A DNA stretch of 64,000 nt. Source: Paratinospora sagittata. Lineage: Eukaryota > Streptophyta > Magnoliopsida > Ranunculales > Menispermaceae. Location: positions 13,420,019 through 13,484,018 of the forward strand of contig CM069608.1 of assembly GCA_035771175.1 (NCBI GenBank), in the 5' to 3' direction. The position numbers and the translations under genes were made by a program. The first letter of the stretch is position 1. Each line of letters starts with the position of its first letter. The notes beneath the pieces are model-generated. The model was given only the letters and a program-made list of their open reading frames with translations, was not told the DNA's origin and did not search any database. Positions 24,302-36,043 of the stretch are shown here, in pieces.

Positions 24302-24428
24302 GGGGCTCATGCCACCCACCAATATGTTAGCCAACGGTTCTAAGGGTGTTGTGGCTGTGCCCCAGAGGGATTAGTAGGAAACCAAAGAATCTTGATACCT
24401 GCCGATCTCAAAAAAAATAATAATAATA
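24302..24428 (+). mobile_element. SINE-like insertion with 15-bp target duplication
   Basis: About 127 bp, beginning GGGGCTCATGCC and ending in an A-run plus (AAT)n tail. It is flanked by ATAATATTCTTCTAA at 24287-24301 and again at 24429-24443. Length, tail and long duplication fit a target-primed SINE. The pol III B box is not convincing (GGTTCTAAGG), so the tRNA origin is not proven. Confidence 0.65.
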
Positions 24429-24606
24429 ATAATATTCTTCTAAAATGATTTGATTGCATAAAATGTTTTTTAAATGCTTTAGAATGGTTTTTAAAGTTTT
24501 TAGAATGATTTGATTTCTTAAACGTTTCATTTGAAATCATTTGGACATGGTTCAAGTGCCTTTGTGGTTCAATTTGAAAAATCTTCAATTTTTCAAAAGG
24601 CCTTCA

Positions 24607-24995
24607 GTGCGCTATAGGGTCCTATAGCATGTTGTCCCCATGTCTGGGAATTTTAGTATTTTTGTCTTTTTATGCTATTGTTCGCTATACCCATCTATAG
24701 CACGCTATTGGTCCATCCCAGAAATTCCCAATTTTTTTATCACTTAAATTATAGCCAGCTATAGTTTTGTATAGCCCGCTATTGGTTGCATCTGATAAAA
24801 TCATGTTTTTCAGTAACTTAAGCTATAGGCTGTTACAACACGCTATAGAGATGTGACTGAGAAACCCAACTCTCGGGTTTTTGACACAGTGCGTTGTTAT
24901 AGAGACTATAGCCTGCTATAGAGGAAAAACAATTCATTTTTCTCAACTGTGTTTTAAGTGCTACAACGCACTATAGGCGGCTACAATGCGCTATA
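24607..24995. repeat. Scattered CTATAG / GCGCTATA palindromic units
   Basis: About ten copies of variants such as GCGCTATAG, CACGCTAT, GCCTGCTATAG and CGCACTATAGG in under 400 bases, inside the probable solo LTR. Each unit is self-complementary around CTATAG. Confidence 0.6.
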
Positions 24996-26203
24996 CCAAC
25001 CCTGTTAGCGAGAACTGACAAATCTTGGTTTTTGAACGTTGAGTGTATTATTTATTTCCTCTTTCGTGTAACACCATTTTTCCATGATCTTTAATGGTCA
25101 TTTACATTTCTAATTGAGAAAAAATGCTCTCGAAAAGCTGAAACTAAAATTTGAATTCTTGAATTTGATTGGTTTACCAAAACCCTAGTTTTTGAAAGAG
25201 TCATTCTTTTATTTAAACAAGGGGTTTGCTCATTTTGAAACTCATGAACTCTAAACGATTTTGAGTATTAGTCTCATATTCAAACACAAAGGTTTTTCAG
25301 TATTTTTCAAAGAGATTTTATATTTAAACGAGATTTGATTTGAGCTGCATTTACTTTGATTCTATACCATCAAATCTCAACGTATTTTAACAAAGCTTGC
25401 CTCACATCGTGGTAACCTCTTCAACACCCGAACTTCATTACTCATTCTTTTTACCAGGTAACAAGAGGACGATCATAGGCGACAATTGTAAGTAGAGGTG
25501 TTCTTGGTAAGAAGAACATCTTCAATCTGTTTGTTCAAGTTATGTATTTCATTTTCATCTATTGTATAACGATTATTGTATTAGTGATCTGCATATCACT
25601 GGTGGGCTGTGAGCGGAGTGCTTAGGCTTGGCTAAGGTTGCTCTGACGCCTGTAAAGTGAGTGGTTTGTAATCGGTTTTGATCCTCACCCTTGAAGTAGG
25701 ATCCATTAGTGGTTGGATTTTGAAAAATCTTGGTCAGGGGCGACCGAGTCGTGGAGGTAGGTGGATTTGGCCGAAACCATGTTAAATCCCCGTGTCTTTA
25801 TTCTTGCCCTTACCTTTTTACTATTCTTTAATTAGCCGCAATTTATTTAGAAAGGTATAAAAACTGGCAACCGTCCTATTCACCCCCTCTGGACGTGTAT
25901 CTGGGCCAACAATAATATCATCTCAAAAGTTTATGCATTTCTTCCTTTTTAATTAGTTTGAATATTATTTTTAATTAGTTTTTAATAAAGTGTTCACGAT
26001 TTACTATTCAATATTTAAGTAAACTCCTTTGGTAAATAACTAAATATAAGTAGTACACCAAATATTCTTGTCTTATAATTAAATAGATTATAAACAAAGT
26101 AATTAATAATCAATGTTTTTAAAGTACAAAATTATATAAATACATTTTCTTAAAAAATTACAAATATTATCCATCTTATAATTAGTTGTATCACCTCATG
26201 TTA

Positions 26204-27869
26204 TGTAACACCTCGTAGTTTTAACTAAATACATACGTTGAATTATGCGTATATCGAGATGTATAATATACATTTTATACGTAAGAGTTAAACATATGCG
26301 TATATGAAAATACATGTTATATCTAAGGGGTATGAGCAAATAAATCAAATTATTAAATGAATAATGTAAGTTTTATTAGTTGAATGGGTTGGTTAATTAA
26401 ATATGTGAATTGAGTTGATGATTAAATAATTAAATGAGGTTGTGAAGTGAATGAAGACTTGTTAAAGTAATTGAATAATTGAATAATTTAATAATTGAAT
26501 GAATAGTTGCATTAGGAGCATGGGAAAAAAATAAAATAAATACCTCTCATTTCTAATCTATCTCTCTCTCTCTCTCTCCAACGTTCCAAAAAAAAAAGAG
26601 AGAAAGAGAAAGAAGAAAGAAGAAAGAAGAAAAAAGAAAAAAGAACGGAGAAGAAGAAAGAAGAACGGAGAAGAAGGAAGGGGAAAAAGAGGTGGGAACG
26701 TCGATTTTGCGCCAAATCGAGATCCGCGGTAAGTGATTTTTACTTGAGTTCTTCGTGAAATTAATATCTAAGCTAGATGTAACGAGTCTCTCGGATTAAT
26801 TTTTGTTATGAGAGCCGTTTTACGGTTTTTTCAAAATTGAGGTTTTGACCCGACTTGAATGAAAATTTACTCGAAGGATTGAAAAATACTCCTTAGACTG
26901 TAGAAGCCCCAAATATGTAGTTAGATTTCATTTATTTGTTCATTTGGAATTTTAGTGGCTGTTGGAAGTTTGTTGGAAGTTAGAGTTTATACTAGAAACC
27001 TTTCGAATCATATTAAAACCCGATGAAACTCCAGCTTAAGGCTATAGAATGGTAGAATGAATTGTTGTGAGTCCATCGATGCTAATTTCATGATTTTTGG
27101 AGACCGTTTGACAATTTTAGTAAAAATTATCCATGTTTCCAATGAACAGTACCGTGAACAGTACTGTGATTATTTCCAGTGAATAAAATGAAATTGGAAT
27201 CTAGTGAAACTCCGGTTTGAGATCATAAAATCGTAGAGAACTGAATTTCGGACGTTTCAATACCAAGATTGTAATTTTTGGATATGATTTGATATTTTTA
27301 GTAACTAAATATATGATTTTGGTGAGTAAAATTTACTTTCGTGACCTTCGCGAACGAGTAAAACCTTAGTAAAATACCTGTTGAAGGTAGTAGAATGGTA
27401 GTATGACTAATTTTACACGTGTCGATGTGGACAAAATAATTTTAGGAATGTATTATATTTTTAATAAAATTGATATATGTTCCAGGAGAAAAATAAAACT
27501 GAGAACTAATGGAAATATGAATTGGAAATCTATTTTCGCTGTTCTTTCTTGTGAAAATATCTAGATTGAACACAGAAACCAGATAGTAGTTTTTCAACTG
27601 CTTATAAGTCCTAAATTGAGTTGGAATCTAAATTCACAGAATGTGTATAATATTTTTTAGGTTGATCTTTATTATTAGTGATTTGAAGTGAGTTGAGAAA
27701 CTAAATATGTAAATAGATATGAATAAATAAAATTGAATTATGGAGTGGTTGTGACAGGTTGAGTTAGTTGGATTTAAATTGGAACTGGACTCGAAAGCGA
27801 CGGTGATTGTATTTAAGTTGGAAAGTCTTGTACTGTGAGTATATTTTCTTGATTTGGTTATTGTATGAC

Positions 27870-27927
<58 letters not shown>

Positions 27928-28834
27928 GTTTGAATATAAATATGCTATGCATATATTGTTGCATTGTGTTTTAATTTGCATTCATAAATGATTTTTTTAG
28001 CATTGGAGTATGTGAGACTTGCAAAGGCAAGTTGGTGTCATTTCGTTAGGAATTAGACCCGGATGAGTGTTATGCATAACCTCATTGTTAGTAGGCCTGT
28101 CCTAACAAGGATTGGAGATCCTTAAAATGACTATGAATTGAGTAATGTGAGGTCCGAGCGTAGGCTCCTTATCGGTGCATAATAAGGAGTTCGTACCCGC
28201 TCTATTACGAGAAGGAGGGAGATTGTAATCCCCTAAAAATTCTGAGGATATCTACTTTCCAATTTCAACATTATTCTCGCATTCCTTTAAGGAATCAATT
28301 GCAAATCACACCAAAGAAATCTTGGCAAGTTTTTCAATACAAAATTATAACAAGTTTCCAATACTTTTCTTTATTTTGATAAGTATAATTATCACATTAT
28401 TATTTATATACTATCACATAGTTGGGTTGAATGGGAATATGGGTTTTGTTATTTGGATTATGAAATGTTTAATGATGATATATTTAATCATATGATCATG
28501 GTGGATGAAATGGCTTGAGAAATAAATAGTATTTGAACATTTTGGGTTATGAAGTGCTTGTGATATTTGGAGGATTATTTATTGTGGAATGAATGACACG
28601 AATGGATATTGTGAATGAGTATATATATATATATGATTTGATTTGTGATATATCAGGAAAAAGTGTGAAATGCCCATTTTATGGGGAGACGCTGTCAAAA
28701 TTTCTAAAATTTTTGAGAATTATTGTGAATGTTGGTTGAGGCTGACAGTGTATTGTATACTGTATATGAGTATGTACAATGTATAGTACATTGTGCTGGT
28801 CATGACGTCAGCCTACATCAGGGGCGTCGTGAGA
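26204..28834 (+). repeat. Long LTR (about 2.6 kb) of the collapsed element
   Basis: Starts TGTAACACCTCG. It contains a GA/CT-rich tract (26560-26690), repeated GTGAACAGTAC-like and GAAACTCC-G-TT-AG blocks near 26990-27400 at roughly 150-200 bp spacing, and an (AT)n run at 27871-27922. Its end GGCGTCGTGAGA matches the truncated 3' copy. Confidence 0.8.
27871..27922. repeat. (AT)n microsatellite
   Basis: About 25 uninterrupted AT dinucleotides within the long LTR. Confidence 0.95.
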
Positions 28835-28837
28835 ATA

Positions 28838-28850
28838 TTGGTATCAGAGC
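28838..28850 (+). other. Primer binding site, initiator-Met tRNA type
   Basis: TTGGTATCAGAGC, three bases after the 5' LTR end. Confidence 0.85.
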
Positions 28851-29121
28851 TTAGGTTTAAAATCCTTAAAAAGATAAAAACTTTATGATATTATGATTAT
28901 TTGTATGGGTAGTACTATGACGTTAAGCCTAATTCAGTATGTTATCTTGACTGAGAATCACCTGTGATGATGAATTCTAGATTTGGTAAAGATCAGTCAA
29001 GGTTAACAATAAAAATTGTTGATCAAGAAATGATCAGAAGGCTATATATGAGTATGTACAGTGTATAGTATACTGTGCCAGTCATGATGTCAGCCTACAT
29101 CAGGGACGTCGTGACATGTTA

Positions 29122-30337
29122 CAATAATTTAATATTTGTTCAAATACATTAACTATGGTTTATATTTAATTGGAGAACATAACCAAGTTATCCAAAAACT
29201 TAAATAAATAACAAATCACATTGGTTATGATAAAAGCGTATCATAAAATACAAATCATAAATTGATAAAGTTGGAATTTTTAATATATATACATATATAC
29301 ATACATACATATATATAGGTTGGGTTGGGTTGAGTGAAATCCGACCTTTTTGGTTGGAACTCGTGACCCTACCTGGTTGGGTCACCATTAAATGGACCCG
29401 ACTACTCAATTTTCCCCTAAAACCCAACCCGACATGAATCAATTACCCTAATCTTGTTAGTTTGGTCCGTTTGGTTCAAAGTTTGGGTTGGATAAGTGGT
29501 TGGATTGATTTCAGTTTGAGCACGGATCAAAAATATATTTATATATTATATAATAGCACCATACAATGTAAACTATGTGATTGAAGCATTTGAGCAAGAT
29601 AAATTTACTCCTAAAATGTTAAAATAATCAAATAATATTAGAAATGTCAATTATATTGTTTACATTTGGATCATTGATCTATGAAAAGTGTTATTAAAAC
29701 TAGTACATAGGCACGTACATTCCACATAAATAAATAAAAATGGGTGAAGGTCCCCCAAAAAAAGAAAAGAAGGGGTTCAACGTTAAATAAATAAAAAAAT
29801 AAATAAAAGGGCTCAAAGTTATCAAAACAAAATGGAAAAAACGAATAATCCTAAAATAAATATTACATTGACTAGTGTTACAAAAGAAATCTTTCAGCCA
29901 TTTATTACCAAATTAGCTATAAATATATTTATTTATATAAATTTATTTAACCGTTTTATATTAAACAGTAATGCATAACTTAAAAATTTATGATGAAAGT
30001 AGCATGCATGTTGAGTTAAAGAGTTTTGACTTTATAAACAGTAAGTAATTTAAAAAGGTATTTATATTATAAAAGAATAATAAATTTACAAATTATCTAA
30101 GATAAAAGATAGATGAGAAGAGTGAAAAAAAGATTAAAAAAAAGGATGTTGAAAAAAAAAAAGAAGAAGAAGAGAGGGAAAGGGGAAACGAAAAATAACA
30201 ATAAAAAAGGCGGGAATGCACACTTGATCAATTTGGTAACCAAAAAGGTGGAAGCATCATCTAGAGAGGGAATTAAAATTGCATGAGAGCTGCACTTCCA
30301 AAAAGCTGTGCCATGCCATCTTAGGCATACCATGCTA

Positions 30338-30344
<7 letters not shown>
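29122..30344. other. AT-rich spacer, no gene recognised
   Basis: Contains a TATACATA-type microsatellite (about 29280-29317), a degenerate GGGTTGGGT block (29319-29450) and purine-rich stretches. Open frames are short and low in complexity. Confidence 0.5.
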
Positions 30345-30379
<35 letters not shown>

Positions 30380-30407
30380 GGGGGGTGGGGGTGGGGGGGG
30401 GGGGGGG
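30345..30407. repeat. Poly-A followed directly by poly-G tract
   Basis: About 32 A (30345-30376), then GGCGGGGGGTGGGGGTGGG and a long G-run to 30407. The strand has several runs of 3 or more G that could form a G-quadruplex. It may also be an assembly or sequencing weak spot. Confidence 0.9.
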
Positions 30408-30596
30408 AATACTAAGAAAATTTTTCATGAAAAAATAGTATTTTCTTGAAAAAATGTACTTAAGAAAATTTTCTCATAGTTGTTTGGTTGAACATGAAAT
30501 TTTTTTTTCATAGTCGGTCATTCGGTTATATAACTGTAACTTCTTCAAATTTAGGGTGTCTTTGGTACGTGAGAAAATAGAAATTTTCTCAAGAAA

Positions 30597-32192
30597 TGTC
30601 ACACCCCGCCCGGACGCGCCTAAATTGGCGGTACACTCTCGGACGGGGCGCGCATTTGAAATAATAACAATGGTAACAACAGAGTGCGCAGCGAAAAATA
30701 TAATACACAGTACAAATCTGATTTCATTTAATTCAGAATATAATTTGTACATAAAACGGTCAAAGGAACATACTCCCCAAAATCTCCAATGAATCATACA
30801 AAGGGTACAAAATGTGGGCTCCATAACCTGCACTCAGTCCACCCTAATTTTCTGTGAAAAATTGGATAATAATAGAGTGATCTTAACGCGCTCAGTGGGT
30901 AAATAGTTCGTGAGCATAACAATTAATAAAACATACTTCAATATTAAATATCTTAAATACACATGTGAACATCATAATCAATCAATATGTATGTATGCAT
31001 AACACCGTCTCGTAATGGTTTGATGAACGTACATCGCCTGAATTCACGTACAGGTGTCCTTCCCCGGGCGTAGCCAGGTTCTCACTGTACGTCCCTCCTC
31101 AGGAACGATGCTCTGGATTCACGTACTGATGTCCCTCCCCGGGCGTAGCCGGGTTCTCATGTACCTCCCTCTCCAGAGAAATAAAATGAATAGCGAGCAA
31201 TGCTCCTAACTATTCTATGAGTCATAAACCATATACGTCCCTAGGTGGTGATATGTATGATGCCAATGCATGAACTGATCTAGTCTACTGATCTGGTCTT
31301 TTCTTGACATTTAGACTGACTTTGACAACGTCTGGTGATCCTTATCAGGGTCGGCATCACGACGTGCAAGGTTAGGACATTCAGTATTACATGTATAAGC
31401 TGATAGCTTTTAATAAGACCAACTAGATCAGTCTCCAGTTGAGAGGTGAGACACAAGGTCTGCTTAAATACCAATCGCCTAGAGCAGCCCGCTGCCTCCC
31501 GTTCACTATTTAAAGTTACCGAGGACAAGACCGAGTCTAGTTGAGTCAGATTGACCACAAATCCGACATTATAACAGTATAATACGTGAATTCCAAGTGT
31601 ACAAGCATAAGTGACAGTATAAACATTATATGACATAATGCAGTGTAAATAAATAGTAGATATAATAATAACTGAATGTAAACTTTAATAAAAGTTATAA
31701 AACATGCAAACCTATGTTTCGTTCCCCACCTTCAGATAAGAACTTCTTCTTTTTCAGATCTGGCGCTTTCCTCCGGACAGAACTTCGTCGTACCGCACTG
31801 AGAGTCTCAAAAGACTAAAAACTCAAAATGAGTGAAAAGAGGAGAAAAAATTACAATTTGGAGTGAATTTGGTGTGAAAAATGAAGAGGAGAGGGTTGGT
31901 TTATATAGGGGTTTTGGCGCCTGGAAGTCCAGGCGGGCAGCCTGGACTTCCGGGCATGTGCCTGGACTTCCGGGCGGGTTGCCTGGACTTCTGGGCAGGC
32001 TGCTTGGACTTCCGGGCATGTGTCTGGACTTCCGGGCATGTGCCTAGACTTCCAGGAGGGCTGCCTGAACTTCCGGGCACGTGCCTGGTCTTCCGGGCGG
32101 GCTGCCTGGACTTCCAGGCATGTGCCCGGACTTCCGGGCACGTATGCCCAAATTTTATTTATTTATTTTTTTGTGAAATACATGATATTACA
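30597..32192 (-). repeat. G1 3' LTR (left)
   Basis: 1,596 bp. On the minus strand it runs from TGTAATATCATG at 32192 to GGGTGTGACA at 30597. It has the palindromic-unit array at 31917-32150 and CTATATAA at 31900-31907. Confidence 0.92.
31917..32150 (-). repeat. Palindromic 20/21-bp unit array upstream of the TATA box, 3' LTR of G1
   Basis: About eleven copies of GCCTGGACTTCCGGGC with alternating spacers (CATGT or GGGCT/GGGTT). The unit pairs with itself (GCCYGGA with TCCGGGC). On the element's strand the array ends about 10 bases before the TATA box. Confidence 0.85.
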
Positions 32193-32226
32193 CTCTACCC
32201 CCCTTAAAGGGATTTCGCCCTCGAAA

Positions 32227-32724
32227 TCAATTCAAATAGTTATGATGGTTATCTGCTTGAGATTTACTGCCGGCTTCATCTCTTGCGAGTTTAGGGTAGT
32301 TCTTGAATGGTCCCTGAATAACATTATGGCCGGTGGAATTGTCATCATCATAAAACCATGGAGAGCAAATGGAATCGGACTCGTCCTCTGAAGATTCCAA
32401 CCTTTGCATAACAGATGGTGGTGGAGGGTGCTGGTTACATCGTTTGAGGGGAGGTAGGTTGAGCGATGGAATACTTTTTCGTGCAGTTGCTCGAATTCGG
32501 CCGCCTGGCAATTTTGTTAGAAGGTCTTGCCAAGATGAGGGCACGGGATTGTTACAAAAAAACCATGCACGCTCTGGTGATAATGATCGCTGTCAGTGTG
32601 GTGATGGAATTGGTGATGCAAAGTAGTTGTGACTTGACTCTGCTTCTTGAGAAGTAGCCACAGGTTGCCAGGGTGGCCACTACGTGTGTGCATCACTATA
32701 TCCATTGATATTATTTTCAGACAT
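32227..32724 (-). pseudogene. G1 ORF3, orphan gene between pol and 3' LTR, two in-frame stops
   Basis: From the ATG at 32724 the frame runs MSENNINGYSDAHT and then a TAG, then WPPWQPVATS to FASPIPSPH and a TGA. It continues QRSLSPERAW, PVPSSWQDLLTKLPGGRI and SSEDESDSIC to a TGA at 32227. The 165-codon register is kept throughout with no frameshift. It aligns end to end with the intact ORF3 of G3 (55047-55601): LSPERVW, PVPSSW-DLL-KL-GGRI-AT, KDESDSIC and STGHN are shared. No known domain was recognised. Its position is that of an env-like gene, but no signal peptide or membrane segment is seen, so an envelope role is not supported. Confidence 0.6.
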
Positions 32725-32929
32725 CTGCGTAGTTATTCGAGTGAAACAATGTATTAAGATAAATGTAAACAATGTTTCATCATTTTATTGATAAGTGAAA
32801 ATAGTACGATGTATCACATCATCAGTTGGTACTAGAAAACAATTCAGGATATTTCTGTTTAATTGTTGCTTCTAGTTCCATGTTGCTTCTAGTTCCATGT
32901 TGCTTCCTCTACGCCGTGGTGATCCTAGA

Positions 32930-35900
32930 ACACTTTCTATCTAAAATCTGTATCGCTTTCTCCTGATACTTATTTCCTTCCTCAACCCGAACCTCGACTA
33001 AAGGGATGATATGGGAAGGATCAGGACGATATTTGCGAAGCATAGGTACGTGAAAAACGTCATGAACCTTAGGCATGAACGATGGAAGGGACAGACGATA
33101 AGCAAGTTTGCCAATACGTTCAATGATCTGAAATGGACCTATATACCGCGGGGAGAGCTTTCCTTTGATCCCAAAGCATTTGACACCTCTTGTGGGCTAA
33201 ACTTTTAGAAAAACAAAGTCCCCCTTATCAAATTCTAGATGCTGTCTCCGCTTGTCAGCATAGCTCTTCTGTCGACTTTGTGCAACAAGAAGTCGTTCAT
33301 TTACTAGTGTGATCTTCTCAGAAGTCTCTTGAACTAGTTCAGGGCCTAACTGCTGTCGATCTGCCATATCTAACCAGCATACCGGGGATCTGCAAGGGCG
33401 ACCATAGAGAGCCTCGTACGGTGCCACGCCGATACTAGTTTGGTAGCTGTTGTTGTATGCAAACTCAGCTAGATGTAAATACTTTGCCCATCCGTCATTG
33501 AAGTCCAAAATGCAGCATCGTAACATGTCTTCTAAGATTTGGATAAGCCGCTCTGACTGTCTATCAGTCTGAGGGTGGAAGGTTGTGCTCATAGTGATCT
33601 TAGAACCCATTCTATTCTGGAAGCTTTTCCAAAAGTTTGATGTGAATTGAGGGTCTCGATCAGAGACGATCGTGAGTGGTATGCCATGAAGGCGTACGAT
33701 CTCTCTTTCATATAGTTCTGCAAGTTTGGCGGGGTTATCCGTGAACTTTATTGGCAAGAAGTGTGTAGACTTGGTAAGTCTATCAATGATAACCCAGATG
33801 GCATCTTGTCCTTTATTATTTTGAGGCAAGGCCGTAACAAAATCCATTGCGATGTTCTCCCATTTCCATTCTCCAATAGGTAACTATTGGATAAGTCCAG
33901 AGGGAAGTCTTCGTTCTGCCTTAACTTTCTGGCAAACGAGACATCGAGCAACGAAGTCTGCAATTGTCGTCTTCATTCCAGAAAACCAGAATTGTCGCTT
34001 GACATCCTTGTACATCTTGTTACCCCCAGGATGCATAGTGTACCTTGAATAGTGCATCTCAGTAAGCACTTCTTTCAGAACCTCAGGATCGTTCGAGAGA
34101 CAGAGACATTTTTTTATAGAAAACAGCCCCGTCTTCAGAGACCGACCAATGAAGAAGGTCTTATCCGCTGAGTAGAAGTTCTCGTTTCTCCATTAACATA
34201 CGGTCATTGGCTTGAGTAGCTGAAATCTTTCTGAGGAGCTCAGAGTTCGCTGATAATTGAGAGAGTCGTGGTCTTGGTCCCTCTTCGTTCAGCTGTAGGT
34301 TAAAGTTCTCCATCTCTGTAGCCAACTTTCCCATTTCGTAGTTAAGGGTGCAAGCAACATAAGATTTTCTACTCAGGGCATCGGCCACAACATTGGCCTT
34401 TCCGGGATGGTACTGGAGTTGAAAGTCATAATCTTTCAAGAATTCCAACCATCGTCTCTGGCGGAGGTTTAGGTCTCTCTGGGTGTATATGTTCTTAAAA
34501 CTCTTGTGATCCGAAAAGACCTCAAACCGTTTACCGTATAGGTAATGACGCCATAACTTCAGTGCAAACACCACAGCTACAAGTTCCAAGTCATGTGTTG
34601 GGTAATTACCCTCATGAATCTTGAGTTGCCTCGAGGCATATGCAACAACTTGGCCTTCTTGCATTAGTAAGGCACCTAAGCCTTGGAGAGAAGCGTCGGT
34701 GTATAATGAAAATCCAATTGCATTTCTTGGAGTGACAAGTACAAGTGCCGTCGTGAGGCAGTTCTTCAATTCCTGAAATGATGCTTCATAGGCTGGATTC
34801 CAGATGAATCACACGTCCTTTCGAGTGAGCTTGGTCATAGGTTCAACAATCTTTGAGAAGTCCTTGATGAAGCGTCTGTAATAGCCAGCCAAACCAAAAA
34901 AACTCCTAATATGAGTAACAGTGGTAGGCTGCTTCCAGTTTAAAATTGCTTCAACCTTAGAAGGATCTACCTCAATGCCATTGCCTGAAACCACATGGCC
35001 TAGGAATTGAACTCTCTTCGCCCAAAATTCGCACTTACTCAACTTTGCATGCAGTTGGTGGCTTCTCAAGGTCTGGAGGACTATCTTCAAATGTATCTTA
35101 CGGTCTTCCTCGGTTGAGGAGTATATCAAGATGTCGTCCACAAAAACCACCACAAATCGGTCTAAGTATAACCTGAAAATGCAATTCATCAAATCCATAA
35201 ATGCAGCAGGTGCATTTGTTAGACCGAATGGCATAGCCAAGAACTCGTAATGACCATACCGAGTTCTGAACGCCGTCTTGGTGATGTCCGACTCTCGGAT
35301 CCAGAGTTGGTGATAACCGGACCGTAAATCCATCTTAGAGAAGTATTTGGCATCTCTAAGTTGGTCGAACAAGTCATCGATCTTGGGCAATGGATATCTG
35401 TTCTTGATGGTGACGTTATTCAACTTGCGATAGTCGATGCAAAGTCGTAACGAACCATCCTTTTTGCGAACAAACAGAACTGGAGCGCCCCAGGGTGATG
35501 AACTCTTTATGATGAAACCATTACTCTATAATTCCTTCAGTTGTTTGTCTAATTCGACCAGCTCGACATTAAACATTCTGTATGGTGGAATTGAGATAGT
35601 CCCTGTCCCAGGTATGAGGTTGATCTCAAAATCGAATTCCCTAACTGGAGGTAGACCAGGAAGGTCATTTAACTGTTGGGAATTCAGATATGACTAGAAC
35701 ATCGTGTACTTCGGTAGGGTACAGTGGTGGTTGAGAAGGGCAACTGTTGATTTGTGTATCCATTTCCTTGTTCCCTGGATCTTGACAAACTCTCCTGAAG
35801 GCAAGGTTAACTGAACTTGCTTGTTCATACAGTTGATCTTTGCATTCAGTGATGCTAGCCAGTCCATGCCGAGGATGATGTCAAAGTCTTCAATATCCAT

Positions 35901-35970
35901 CACAAAAAGATCTGCATATATTATTTGTTCTGACATTCGAAGCTCACATCGAGAACACTGCAAATGCACG
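32930..35970 (-). pseudogene. G1 pol (protease C-part, RT, RNase H, integrase), broken
   Basis: Protease tail with ILGMDWLASLNAKI (35694-35969). RT spans 34809-35630: [16 protein letters not shown], then [15 protein letters not shown] and [10 protein letters not shown], catalytic DD kept. A TGA at 34809 comes after LTRKDV, where CGA or similar is expected. RNase H ([11 protein letters not shown]) lies at 34161-34769. The integrase zinc finger is at 33884-34069 (H-H-CLVCQ). The core at 33197-33847 has MDFVTALP, IVSDRDPQFTS and RQSERLIQ with D, D, E present. A stop follows GDFVFLKV at 33197, then FHVPMLRKY and a chromodomain-like QILDRK that is cut short. Several stops and at least one frameshift. 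A 17-bp unit (TGTTGCTTCTAGTTCCA) is tandemly repeated at 32866-32905. Confidence 0.88.
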
Positions 35971-36043
35971 TCAGTACCATATCCGAACGGTGAAGTGACA
36001 TGGAGTGTGATGTTTGTGGGTTCAGGATGTAGGCCTAAATGTC

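Larger units (their letters stand above)
23994..25911 (+). mobile_element. Probable solo LTR with a SINE-like insert
   Basis: The start region (TTTTGATGATTACAAAC near 24020) and the end (TTCACCCCCTCT...GGGCCAACA) look like the two ends of a plant Ty1/copia LTR of the Sire/Tork kind. No primer site or internal region follows. The 5' edge is uncertain and I found no convincing target duplication. It contains a block of CTATAG-type palindromes (24607-24995) and an insertion at 24302-24428. Confidence 0.5.
26204..29116 (+). mobile_element. Ty3/gypsy-type LTR element collapsed by internal deletion
   Basis: A 2.6-kb 5' LTR (26204-28834, TGTAACACC...GTGAGA) is followed by the primer site TTGGTATCAGAGC (28838-28850) and only about 190 bases of internal DNA. 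Then come the last 75 or so bases of the 3' LTR (29042-29116, ending GTGACA). The duplication TGTTA flanks both sides (26199-26203 and 29117-29121), so the outer ends are original and everything between was lost. No coding remains. Confidence 0.85.

Noticed and set aside
22241..29455. GGGTTGGG-rich blocks at 22241 and 29319 as the two ends of one large hAT element or as telomeric DNA
   Set aside because: The flanking 8-mers do not match, and the unit is not TTTAGGG; treated as low-complexity repeats.
32227..32724. ORF3 as a retroviral-type envelope gene
   Set aside because: Position fits, but no signal peptide, membrane segment or cysteine pattern is visible; called orphan ORF.
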